Below, in pieces: positions 16,692 to 25,358 of a stretch of 64,000 nucleotides of DNA. Numbering within the stretch: the first letter of the stretch is position 1; every line of letters begins with the position of its first letter. This stretch comes from an uncultured Muribaculaceae bacterium (GTDB taxonomy: Bacteria > Bacteroidota > Bacteroidia > Bacteroidales > Muribaculaceae). A program made the translations under genes and the position numbers. Under the pieces are notes generated by a model. It saw nothing but the letters and a program-made list of their open reading frames with translations. It had not been told where the DNA came from and did not search any database. Location of the stretch: assembly GCA_947179295.1 (NCBI GenBank), contig CAMXAZ010000005.1:23721-87720 (forward strand), given 5' to 3'.

Positions 16692-18739
16692 CCTCACCTA
16701 TAGAACATTTAGCATCTCTACGTGTCGGTACAGTTGAGTATATTTCTCCTGATAAGATAGAAGTACAATTGGATATTGACTCACCCGATAATATTGCCTT
16801 AAACACTGGCTACCCAAGAAATTTTCCTCGCATCAACGGTTTTGTAATGATTCCGATTGACCTCGGCTTTGTAGTTGGACAGGTTACTTGGATAACCATT
16901 CAACGCTCACCTTATCCTAAACGAAGAGGATTTCAGGATTTTGGACTTATAGATTTACCATTCCCTTTAAGAAGAATGGAACTTCAGCCTGTCGGCACAC
17001 TTTGTGTCAATGAAATCGGTTATAAATTTAAGCGTGGTCTAGAGACCTTTCCATCAGTAGGTGATATTGTCATTCTTCCTACTGAAGATCAATTACGTGC
17101 CATAATTGAATCCGGAGAAAACAGACGCGTCTATATTGGCAACAGTCCATTATTAGGGAACGCTAAAGTCATGATTGATCCAGATCGTCTTTTCGGGCGA
17201 CATCTTGCTGTGTTAGGAAATACAGGAAGTGGTAAATCATGTTCAGTCGCTGGACTTATACGTTGGTCCCTTGAAAGTGCAAAAGACAAAATTACAGAAA
17301 CTGATAAAACAGTTAATAGTCGTTTCATTATTCTCGATCCAAATGGCGAATACAGTAAAGCATTTGCGGATAAAGAAGGTGCAAATATATACACTGTCAA
17401 TGTTGAAGGGAACACAAATCAAAAACAACTGGAAGTCCCGCTATGGTTATGGAATACAGATGAATGGTGTGGGTTCACTAAGGCATCCCCAAAGACTCAT
17501 CGAACGACAATTGTGCATGCTTTGAAGTCGGTAAGAAGTGGTGTGGCTTTTGAAAGCCATTCAAAAGAACATGAGCTGGCGAATTACATTAGGGTTATTA
17601 TTGAAGCAATTGAAATAAGTGTTAAGGATGGTAGTCCATTTATAAGTAGGCAGGCTTTTGGCTTTCATCATAAGCTAATTAAATGGAGTGAAGGTTTTTC
17701 CATTGAGGAAAATTTTTCTTCCAATCTAAAAAATCGAATAACTCAGCTTAATGACCTCATAGTCTCTTTCCAGACACAACGTACTGGTACGGGATATATA
17801 GACTATTCTTATTCAAGAGAAGAGATTAAACTACTTCTTCAATATTTGACTTCCGTATTTTCCGAGGCAGGAGGGCGAGAAGAGGAATTTCTTCCTACAG
17901 ATGAAGATAGTCCTATCCCATTCACCGGAGAAAATTTTATACGTTCTATAGAGGCAAATGCCGAGATTTTGAGTACCACTGACTACATAGTTACTCTTAT
18001 GCCTCGTATAAAAACTTTACTTTCCGACTTACGAGTACAGAAAGTCATAGATAATGGTAGTCTCAATTTGGAAGACTGGCTTAATAACTACGTCGGAAGG
18101 AATAATCACGAATCTCTGACTATCATTAACCTATCTCTCCTTCCGTCTGATGTAACAAGTATTGTCACAGCAGTTATAGCCAGACTGGTATTTGAAGCGC
18201 AGCAACGTTACTTGAAAATAAATAAAAAATGTTTACCGACTGTCTTAGTAATGGAGGAGGCTCATTATTTTGTTAAACGATATAATGATGATGGAGAAAT
18301 CTCTAGTCCAAATACTCAATGTTGTAAGGTCTTTGAGAAAATTGCACGTGAAGGAAGAAAATTCGGTCTTGGCTTAGTACTATCATCCCAAAGACCTTCA
18401 GAACTATCTCCAACTGTGCTATCACAATGTAATTCTTTCCTGTTACATCGGATATCAAATGATCGAGATCAAGAACTAGTACATCGTTTACTGCCGGATA
18501 ATATGAGAGGGATTCTAAGAGAGATGCCATCTTTACCGTCTCAATATGCAGTACTGTTGGGATGGGCATCTGAACTGCCAGTAATGATAAAAATGAGAAC
18601 TTTACCTAAGAATCAATGTCCTCAATCCGGCGATCCGGATTATTGGGATGTATGGACTCGCAAAGTAGAACGAGATATTGATTGGACAAAAATTTCAAAC
18701 GATTGGCAAAACAGAACTGATAAGATTCCAAATCAGTAA
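16688..18739 (+). CDS. herA: HerA/FtsK-family ATPase of the SIR2-HerA pair
   Basis: 683 residues. An N-terminal HAS-barrel-like region (about 10-150) precedes the RecA-fold ATPase: Walker A LGNTGSGKSCS (about 177), Walker B TVLVMEEAHYFV (about 521), and the HerA C-terminal signature GLGLVLSSQRPSELSPTVLSQCNSFLLHRISND with arginine finger candidates. HerA proteins form hexameric DNA translocases; in this pairing they scaffold and regulate the SIR2 effector. It is the last gene of the element, ending about 240 bases before attR. Start overlaps the sir2 stop. Confidence 0.9.
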   Translation: MTSPIEHLASLRVGTVEYISPDKIEVQLDIDSPDNIALNTGYPRNFPRINGFVMIPIDLGFVVGQVTWITIQRSPYPKRRGFQDFGLIDLPFPLRRMELQPVGTLCVNEIGYKFKRGLETFPSVGDIVILPTEDQLRAIIESGENRRVYIGNSPLLGNAKVMIDPDRLFGRHLAVLGNTGSGKSCSVAGLIRWSLESAKDKITETDKTVNSRFIILDPNGEYSKAFADKEGANIYTVNVEGNTNQKQLEVPLWLWNTDEWCGFTKASPKTHRTTIVHALKSVRSGVAFESHSKEHELANYIRVIIEAIEISVKDGSPFISRQAFGFHHKLIKWSEGFSIEENFSSNLKNRITQLNDLIVSFQTQRTGTGYIDYSYSREEIKLLLQYLTSVFSEAGGREEEFLPTDEDSPIPFTGENFIRSIEANAEILSTTDYIVTLMPRIKTLLSDLRVQKVIDNGSLNLEDWLNNYVGRNNHESLTIINLSLLPSDVTSIVTAVIARLVFEAQQRYLKINKKCLPTVLVMEEAHYFVKRYNDDGEISSPNTQCCKVFEKIAREGRKFGLGLVLSSQRPSELSPTVLSQCNSFLLHRISNDRDQELVHRLLPDNMRGILREMPSLPSQYAVLLGWASELPVMIKMRTLPKNQCPQSGDPDYWDVWTRKVERDIDWTKISNDWQNRTDKIPNQ

Positions 18740-18980
18740 GAAGAGGATGAAGTAGAATCAATATGAATTAGACCAGTCAGCAATAAAAATGATACTTAGC
18801 TCGTTATTATAATGACAAGTGAGAGAATTTGCGAGCAACGATAAGGATGATTCCGATGGCTTCGGTAGTGCAGATTGATGAAAAGCGATGCAATGCGCCG
18901 TAGGAGCGAATGTTGGAGTTGCTGAAAGCTTTTCTGATAAAGAATTGATTTTTAGGATATAATAAAAGCGAAGTTCCCCC

Positions 18981-18995
18981 CCCAAGTGGGACCAC
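18981..18995 (+). repeat. attR: second copy of the tRNA 3' end
   Basis: CCCAAGTGGGACCAC, identical to 2285-2299. Between herA and this site (18740-18980) I see no gene; the short minus-strand ORFs there lack coding character. Confidence 0.75.
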
Positions 18996-19003
18996 TGAAA
19001 ATC

Positions 19004-19038
19004 AAGCAGTTACGAAACAAATCGTAGCTGCTTTTTCT
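19004..19038 (+). terminator. Displaced native terminator of the CAU tRNA
   Basis: AAGCAGTTACGA / TCGTAGCTGCTT with a 6-base loop and a following TTTCTTTT run, immediately downstream of attR. This fits the tRNA's own terminator pushed 16.7 kb away by integration. Confidence 0.65.
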
Positions 19039-19079
19039 TTTACTTTGAACACAAATCTGAACACAACTCCGATTTAGGT

Positions 19080-19105
19080 TCAGCGGATTTTTCCGGTGGG
19101 CACGA
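19080..19105 (+). mobile_element. Left terminal repeat of a broken ISAon1-type IS
   Basis: TCAGCGGATTTTTCCGGTGGGCACGA precedes the IS N-terminal ORF and is repeated exactly at 27053-27078, where it abuts the C-terminal end of a related transposase. Read inward at each fragment, the two copies behave as the two terminal repeats of one IS family. Confidence 0.65.
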
Positions 19106-19138
19106 GGGATATCAGGAATATAGTATTATCTTTGCAAA

Positions 19139-19489
19139 ATGAAACCAGACCAACTACTCAGATCCATCCTCCCCGAAGTCCTGATAGACAACTTCGACAT
19201 TGACCGCTTTGAAAAAAGCGATACCCGCTTCGATATATGGCTTGATGAGAAGAATGAACAGCTTAGCGAAGATAAGTACAATAAAAACATAATCTCCTAT
19301 GGTTTTGGAGATTACCGTACCATACAGGACTATCCCATAAGGGGGCGTGCCACATACCTGCATGTGCGGAAGCGCAAGTGGCTGGACAAGTCCACCGGCG
19401 AGATATTCAGTTATGAGTGGGATGTATCCGAGTTCGACGGCACAAGGCTTAACGCCGAGTTCGTCGCTTTTTTAAAAGAGGGAGATTGA
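19139..19489 (+). pseudogene. ISAon1-type transposase N-terminal region, remainder lost
   Basis: 116 residues: MKPDQLLRSILPEVLIDNFDIDRFEK, then DYPIRGRATYLHVRKRKWLDKSTGEIFSYEWD, the distinctive N-terminal segment of ISAon1-family transposases, often annotated as a separate ORF. The catalytic DDE part that should follow is missing. Immediately after the stop the sequence changes to an unrelated, A/T-rich SIR2-like fragment. A -7 box TATCTTTG (19127-19134) ends 4 bases before the ATG. The element is inactive on its own. Confidence 0.75.
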
Positions 19490-19965
19490 AAGCACCCCGG
19501 TCAGCATCTCCACTCCCTATAAATAAATTTGCCATTTGGCATCCAAATGGTATGCTTAGATACCCCAAAAGTATTCTTATTGGGCTTTCTCACTATATGA
19601 GAAATCTTGAGGCGATACGGAATATGATTGTTCCCTCTAATAAATTTAAGGCAGAGCTTTTTGAGAAGATAATATTTGAGCCTAATACAATTAATAACAC
19701 TTGGATAAATCATATCTTCTTCAAAGAGTTATTTATCGTTGGCCTATCTTTAGATACTGACGAAGTTCTTCTTCGTTGGCTTCTATTAGAACGAGCAAAG
19801 TTATTCTCTCTATATCCAATGATGCATAAAGATGGTTGGTACATTGTTACAAATAGAGACTACCATAGATTAACACATGGCAAAAAATTCTTCTTGAAAA
19901 GCATCGGATTTAATATAATTACTATGGATGGCTACCAGGCAATGTATAATGCATTTTCAGAATAA
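19486..19965 (+). pseudogene. C-terminal remnant of a SIR2-family protein
   Basis: 159 residues without a credible start; the first dozen come from the IS junction. KFAIWHPNGMLRYPKSILIGLSHYMRNLEAIRNM, then IFFKELFIVGLSLDTDEVLLRWLLLERAKLF and KKFFLKSIGFNIITM resemble the C-terminal half of stand-alone SIR2-like defence proteins, where HxHG-like and G-(L/Y)-SL-xx-(D/N)-E motifs line the NAD site. The N-terminal half with GAGxS and TNYD is gone, so it is very probably dead. It is the third SIR2-like gene within 9 kb. Confidence 0.55.
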
Positions 19966-20050
19966 TACTTACATTAACGAACTTATATACTTAGAGGGCT
20001 TCGGCACCAACCTCCAGTTCAATCCGATACAGGCTTCCTTTATAGGCATC

Positions 20051-20150
20051 CGCCGTCTTCACCTATTACGGTTGCGTTATTTATGGCAGTTGTCAGTTTG
20101 TTGTCAGCCAAGAGGATAGCAGCCCAGTTTTCTTTTGAGAGATATGATTA
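20051..20150 (-). repeat. Diverged second copy of the rloB 3' end
   Basis: About 100 bases align without gaps over most of their length with 24825-24924 (CGCCnTCTTCACC ... CAGTTTTCTTTTGAnAGATATGATTA). The minus strand reads SYLSKENWAAILLADNKLTTAINNATVIGEDGG, matching the RloB C-terminus SYLSKENWVATLLADNKLTTTINNATAIGEEGE. The two copies flank the FRG + SIR2-STAND cassette in the same orientation. Confidence 0.8.
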
Positions 20151-20194
20151 TTGCAGTTGAAGTTGGATGAGTTTGGTACTGACCGCATATTTAA

Positions 20195-23100
20195 TTATTC
20201 TTCTTTTAGTAATTGCTCATGCAACCAAGATTCAAAAGGTGTAGGATTTCCAATCTTATTATACACCAATTCCATATTCTGCTTAGTAATAAGAGTATTA
20301 GTATGCGCATACCCCAACTTGGATAATCTAATTTTATACGATTCTAAAAACCATTGTAACGCAGTATCATACATCATTTTCTCTTCATAAACTGCACCCA
20401 GATTATTAAAGGCACTTGCCGTATCTGGATGATTACGTCCTAATACTTCTTTCTGAATGTCTAATGCCTTTTGAAAATTATCTAATGCGGAATCATAATC
20501 TCCCATATTATACAAAGCAGAGCCAATATTTGTGTATATCATTGCAATATCCGGATGTTTATCTTTAAATATTTTTTTGCAAATTTCTAAAGCTTTGTCA
20601 TAATACATCAAAGCAGTATCATACAAGCCTTTGTCGTCAAAAACAACACCCAGATTCATATATGTGTTTGCTGTATCAGGATGTTCATCTCCTAAGACTC
20701 TCACCTGAATACTCAATGCTTTCTCGTAATATTCCTTAGCAATGTCATAATTACATTTCTCAGATAAAACATTGGCTATGTTATTGTAATTACTAGCCAA
20801 TTCTAGATGATTTTCTCCAAATACATTTTTCCTAATTTTTAATGCAGTACAGTAATATTCTAATGCCATATCGTTTTCTCCTTTACTATAATAAGCCATT
20901 CCTATGTCGTTATAAGTAGTAGCTGTAAATGGATGTTTTTTGCCCAACCATTTTTCACGAATTTTTAATGCCTTGAAAAAATAATCTAAGGATGAGTCAT
21001 ATTCACCCTGATTGTAATATATAAAACCAATATTGTTGTATATAGTCGCTGCATGAATACTTTCGGAGCCTTCAACATTATTAATATTAATCTTAACACC
21101 CTTATAAATATGCAATGCTAATCTGTTATACATTAAAGCACTTTCATATTTGCCCTGATCTACAAGAATCCTGGCGATATTTTTGCAGATGGATGCTGTA
21201 TAGGGATGGTCAAGTAAGAATTCTTTTTCCTGTATGTTTAAAGCCTTTTCACAGAATTCCAAAGCTTTATTGTAATGTCCCAAATTGCAATGGAGAAACC
21301 CAACATCGTTATATGCTATGGCAGTGGGTTGAGTTTCACCAAATAAATTCTGTTGAATAGTTAATGCCTTTTGATAGAATTCTAAAGAACGGGTGTAATT
21401 AGCCAATTCATTAAACCCCCATCCTAAAAAATTTAAAAGATTGGCAACCGCTTCTGTCGATTTATTAGCTGATACATGTTGCACAATGGAAATGATATGA
21501 GGTGATAATACATTGAATATATTCAACGATTCGGCTGTTGAAAAATCTTCGAATCTCAATTCATCAGCGATCATCACACATGATGCGACATATTCTTCCC
21601 GCTCACTTGTATTTAGAGATTTTCTTATAACTTCCTGCGTAAGAGGATGAATGTTTATATTATTTCCAATCAAACTTATCAAAGAATATTCCGTCAATTC
21701 TGATAAAATTTTTTCGTATTCACGTTCATTATTAACCTTTTTTTGTAATAATGGGAATAAACTCAACTGCTTATTTTTATCTGTAAACCAACAACGATTA
21801 ATATTATTGGAAGCGAAGAATGAGCATATATTCAACAACAATTTCGACTCCTCTTGCTCTAACATTCGTAAAGATAGGTTATATGTTGCTCCTACAGCAA
21901 GCGTACCATCTTCATGGTTACCTTTTTTCAGTGTATCTAGTACCCCATATGTATCCAATTCATTAATATATTCTTTGTAAGTAATATTTTGTTGCCGGAT
22001 AAATGCAGCGGCCTGCTCCAAAGCCAAAGGCAAACGTCCCAGAGCCTCTATTATATCATTGGCGTAGCCATCTGGCTTATGCTTTACATGAGTATCGAAA
22101 AATTCCAATGCTTCATTTGTACTAAAAACACCAACATCTATTTTATTTTCAATGGGTAAATTTTGTTTCCGTGAAGTAATGAGCAAATGCCGCATTCCTG
22201 ATACAAAATCTGTGTCGAAAGATACTAAATCCTTTATATGTTCATAATGTTCTACATTATCAAGAATAAATAACCATGAGTCATTCTCTTGCATCCACTT
22301 TCTTACAACATGTAGAATAAGTACTTGATCTTTTTCATTGCAATTTACCAATCCTTTTTCTACTGCAAATCGGAAAATCTCTGCTTGAACATATTCTTTA
22401 GAAATAGCCCGAAAAAAATATGTACCAGACTGATATTTGTTTTTATGAAATTTTTCATACTCACAGGCTATTCTGGTCTTACCAACCCCTCCTGATCCAA
22501 TAAGAGCCGTTACAGAAAAAAATTTTGTACATAGGAATTCCTCCAACTCTGTTTGAATCATTTCTCTGGTTACATATTCGGAATTATACTCAATACTATT
22601 TAGTAAGGACTCATTTTTATGCTTTAGTAACTCGTCTAAAATAATTTTGATAGATTCAAATTTTCCATCTGGAAAGAAAATGGGAAATATTTGATGTTGC
22701 TCTAATTCTGCTCTCCTAGATTGTTCATTTTCTTTACTACACCCTAATATGGCATAATGAAACATGCCTGAATTCGTAAGCTTAGTCCATAGTTTTATTG
22801 ATTCATCCATCTCATTTTCAGATAGTCTTAGGGAACTGCCCAGAAATAGGAAACTAAATCCCTTATAGAATTCAGAAAGAGTTTTTACAAGTGGAGAATT
22901 ATTTTTATAGTATGCTTCATTATAAGATTTACCTGTGAATATTATTTTTTCAGGATCAGAGACACAACCATGAATCTTATAAATAAGATGTTTTCTTTCT
23001 TTATTTACATTTTGCAGCAATGATACATTATCTGGCAAAGAAACTGGAAGCGAAAACCGATGTACTGCCTCAAGTATTTTATCAAAGTTAGTTGTAATAA

Positions 23101-23479
23101 TTGGTCCGTTAAATAAATAAGGAATAACGGATACAGCTTGCTTATGCGCCTCGCGCTTTTTTATTACATTTTCCCACCAATCATCATCCTTGTCATAGTA
23201 AAATGTTTGTTTAAAAATCTTATAAAACTTCTCTTTGCCTAGTTGTCTTTCAATTTCATCCGCTGCTTCCAATAGATTATCTGTCCGAAAACTTTTATCA
23301 GGACATTCGGCTTTTAAGTCATCAATAAAACCCTGCCAGGAAGGCAAACCCACAAATAAGGATAACCCTGCACCAATAAATGGTACAACATTACCACTCT
23401 TGCACAAATTAGCCAACTTGTTGAAATTCTCCTCATTATGAGGGAAATCGTTTGACTTTATAATATCATTTATTGTCAT
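20195..23479 (-). CDS. SIR2-STAND NTPase-TPR protein (candidate NLR-like antiphage sensor/effector)
   Basis: 1094 residues in three parts. SIR2-like NADase domain (about 20-280): NVVPFIGAGLSLFVGLPSW, ITTNFDKILE, IYKIHGCVSD and FSFLFLGSSLRLSEN. STAND/NB-ARC NTPase (about 300-640): Walker A LIGSGGVGKTRIA (about 325), Walker B WLFILDNVEHY (about 405), HLLITSRK and LGRLPLALEQAA. Nine kinesin-light-chain-type TPR repeats (about 685-1075), e.g. TYNDIGMAYYSKGENDMALEYY. By family logic the TPRs sense a phage component, STAND oligomerises and SIR2 depletes NAD+. It starts 4 bases after the FRG gene stop, so the two form an operon. Strongly A/T-rich, unlike the core genome. Confidence 0.88.
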   Translation of the reverse strand: MTINDIIKSNDFPHNEENFNKLANLCKSGNVVPFIGAGLSLFVGLPSWQGFIDDLKAECPDKSFRTDNLLEAADEIERQLGKEKFYKIFKQTFYYDKDDDWWENVIKKREAHKQAVSVIPYLFNGPIITTNFDKILEAVHRFSLPVSLPDNVSLLQNVNKERKHLIYKIHGCVSDPEKIIFTGKSYNEAYYKNNSPLVKTLSEFYKGFSFLFLGSSLRLSENEMDESIKLWTKLTNSGMFHYAILGCSKENEQSRRAELEQHQIFPIFFPDGKFESIKIILDELLKHKNESLLNSIEYNSEYVTREMIQTELEEFLCTKFFSVTALIGSGGVGKTRIACEYEKFHKNKYQSGTYFFRAISKEYVQAEIFRFAVEKGLVNCNEKDQVLILHVVRKWMQENDSWLFILDNVEHYEHIKDLVSFDTDFVSGMRHLLITSRKQNLPIENKIDVGVFSTNEALEFFDTHVKHKPDGYANDIIEALGRLPLALEQAAAFIRQQNITYKEYINELDTYGVLDTLKKGNHEDGTLAVGATYNLSLRMLEQEESKLLLNICSFFASNNINRCWFTDKNKQLSLFPLLQKKVNNEREYEKILSELTEYSLISLIGNNINIHPLTQEVIRKSLNTSEREEYVASCVMIADELRFEDFSTAESLNIFNVLSPHIISIVQHVSANKSTEAVANLLNFLGWGFNELANYTRSLEFYQKALTIQQNLFGETQPTAIAYNDVGFLHCNLGHYNKALEFCEKALNIQEKEFLLDHPYTASICKNIARILVDQGKYESALMYNRLALHIYKGVKININNVEGSESIHAATIYNNIGFIYYNQGEYDSSLDYFFKALKIREKWLGKKHPFTATTYNDIGMAYYSKGENDMALEYYCTALKIRKNVFGENHLELASNYNNIANVLSEKCNYDIAKEYYEKALSIQVRVLGDEHPDTANTYMNLGVVFDDKGLYDTALMYYDKALEICKKIFKDKHPDIAMIYTNIGSALYNMGDYDSALDNFQKALDIQKEVLGRNHPDTASAFNNLGAVYEEKMMYDTALQWFLESYKIRLSKLGYAHTNTLITKQNMELVYNKIGNPTPFESWLHEQLLKEE

Positions 23480-23483
23480 AGTA

Positions 23484-24755
23484 TCATATAATATATTCTG
23501 TTATATTTCCCCAAATATCGGGATCCTTGCTTTTCATTTCAAGTAACTTGGCATAAAATTTATCTTCATCAGCGAAGGGAATTAAATCTTTTTGTGTAGG
23601 CAGTCCTTCAAGATCGAAGTCAGAAGAAAAACGAACTTGTAAAGCAATGTATGCGGCAGGTTCATTGATATTGAACATATTTGTCCCAAATTGCTGGCAC
23701 GTTTGTCTCAGAGGTCGTAATGGCTCTAAATGAGAAAAAACATCAAACTTTCGTATGATATCATTTGAAGTCATTATATCAGAGGGAAAACAGAAAACAT
23801 ACACAACCGATTGTGAGATATCATCAACCGGCTTGTATGTGGCTACCTTTTTAATTCTATCTATTTCGACATATTTGTTGAGTGCAAAAAACATAGCTGT
23901 AGCCAAATCGAATGTTATATCGAGGCATGGGGTACTAAATCCATAATGTTGTTCAAGATAGTACATATCAGGGCTGTTGTACGGGTTTATTTTATGAGCC
24001 TGCCAACGCTTGAAGTATTCTTGATTTTCCGGTTCAGGAAAATCTTCCAGATCACTTAATGTATGAATTCCATACTTATTGTAATTTTTTGCGGATAAAT
24101 TTCGAAAATCTTTAATTCCGTCATAAATAATATCATCCGCATGTATTGTCTGAAAAATACTACGTGAACTATATGAAATTCGTTTCATATAGTCATTTCG
24201 AAATCCCCTCCAATGAGATGGCATTAAAGATCTTTCTTCACCATTAGAATTGCTAATCCATGGATTGAGAAATTTTCTTTTAAATGTAAAAATAGAGTTT
24301 TCTCCTCTATAAGCCCATCTATTAGATAACTCCGGATTAAATTTTGAAATAAATTTATCGATCTGGATCTTAGCATCTGCGATTGATTTGACTTCTATTG
24401 ATTGGATGCCTCTGGGTCTAAAGATTTGGGTATTATTTTGTAAATTTTTTTTTAGAACCTCAATACTTATAGAATAGCGGCGTCCGTAGAAACTATCATA
24501 TATAATTTCATCAGATTGGTTCATCATATAATATCCAGATGAAATTATATCATTAATAATCTCATCATACATTCCAATGGATCGTAATTTTTCCTGCAAT
24601 AAAGCACGCCATTTTTCAGTACATCTTTCAAAAGTCTCTATACTCATTTTTGTGAACTTTGATATATCCTTTAATAACTTACACATTTCAACAATCTGTG
24701 TATTCAGTCCATTATATTGGTCTGCTATATCCCAGATTGCAATATCTAGCACCAA
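23484..24755 (-). CDS. FRG-domain protein, operon partner of the SIR2-STAND gene
   Basis: About 423 residues. The FRG domain spans about 120-400: RWAYRGENSIFTFK near its start and YYLEQHYGFSTPCLDITFDLATAMFFAL later, matching the family pattern yRGE ... QHyG.pTrLLDwT..p..AlyFA. FRG domains are of unproven biochemistry but are common in phage-defence neighbourhoods; similarity to ADP-ribosyl-type folds has been suggested. The N-terminal 115 residues are helical. An in-frame TAA lies just upstream of the TTG at 24755, so translation starts at TTG (24755), GTG (24752) or the ATG at 24686, an unusual situation. Confidence 0.8.
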   Translation of the reverse strand: MVLDIAIWDIADQYNGLNTQIVEMCKLLKDISKFTKMSIETFERCTEKWRALLQEKLRSIGMYDEIINDIISSGYYMMNQSDEIIYDSFYGRRYSISIEVLKKNLQNNTQIFRPRGIQSIEVKSIADAKIQIDKFISKFNPELSNRWAYRGENSIFTFKRKFLNPWISNSNGEERSLMPSHWRGFRNDYMKRISYSSRSIFQTIHADDIIYDGIKDFRNLSAKNYNKYGIHTLSDLEDFPEPENQEYFKRWQAHKINPYNSPDMYYLEQHYGFSTPCLDITFDLATAMFFALNKYVEIDRIKKVATYKPVDDISQSVVYVFCFPSDIMTSNDIIRKFDVFSHLEPLRPLRQTCQQFGTNMFNINEPAAYIALQVRFSSDFDLEGLPTQKDLIPFADEDKFYAKLLEMKSKDPDIWGNITEYII

Positions 24756-24777
24756 AATTTATATAACAGAAAATATC

Positions 24778-25356
24778 TCAAGAATTAAGCAATGTAAATA
24801 GTTTGTGGAGGTTGGAGTATGATTCGCCTTCTTCACCGATGGCAGTTGCGTTATTTATGGTTGTGGTCAGTTTATTATCAGCCAAGAGTGTTGCAACCCA
24901 GTTTTCTTTTGAAAGATATGATTACTGCTTGCTGAAAGTGAGTAGATAACGATGCAGGGCTGCTACTACATCATCAGACGTTGCGAAGTAACGGTTTGTG
25001 TTGAGGTAATGGAGTAGGAACCAGAATTCAATAGATGGCATACTTTCGCAGATGATTACTGAGGGGTTATTGACATAACGCTGGCGCATCGCATCAAATT
25101 TGGCGTTGTCTGCTTGGTGTATGCGCGTTACGTCCACATCAAATACACATACGGCAATACCGTCATCAGCAAGCACTCGCTCGACCTGACGCTGAATATC
25201 ATCAATATTCTGGTCGGCAAAGTTTCGTGGCTTGCATACATAGTTATACCCATTTAGGCGTTTCAAATCCGTGAAATAGAAACGCTCAGTTGCGCCCTCG
25301 CCTATGATTGTAATCGCGGGATTTTTGAGCTTACGCTCCTTAATTCTTCTTGCCAT
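24778..25356 (-). pseudogene. rloB: rloB interrupted by an in-frame stop codon
   Basis: The track shows 144 residues ending LLTFSKQ. The TAA at 24922-24924 is followed in the same frame by 47 codons that continue the family (SYLSKENWVATLLADNKLTTTINNATAIGEEGESYSNLHKLFTLLNS) to a TGA at 24778; the total of 193 codons fits RloB length. The N-terminal part has the TOPRIM-like IIGEGATERFYF and VFDVDVTR motifs seen in RloB/AbiLii nucleases. It therefore looks like a nonsense-mutated effector, unless the short form is active or the stop is read through. It begins 2 bases after rloA. Confidence 0.75.
24825..24924 (-). repeat. rloB 3' segment duplicated at 20051-20150
   Basis: See the partner copy. 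Both carry the TAA immediately before the shared SYLSKENW segment, so the stop codon predates the duplication or travelled with it. Confidence 0.8.
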
Positions 25357-25358
25357 AA

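Larger units (their letters stand above)
2285..18995 (+). mobile_element. tRNA-integrated mobilisable element carrying a defence cargo
   Basis: The 15-bp tRNA 3' end CCCAAGTGGGACCAC (2285-2299) recurs in the same orientation at 18981-18995. The first gene inside is a tyrosine recombinase. A tRNA-style terminator follows the second copy, as expected if the original downstream flank of the tRNA was displaced. Content: integrase, two HTH proteins, repeat array, hairpin, MobA-like protein, type I restriction-modification genes, two unknown genes, AlbA-domain gene, SIR2 and HerA. There are no conjugation genes and no relaxase, so movement would need functions supplied in trans. Confidence 0.8.

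Noticed and set aside
18758-18995. Overlapping minus-strand ORFs of 75 and 62 aa
   Set aside because: They extend into attR and lack coding character; likely non-coding end of the element.
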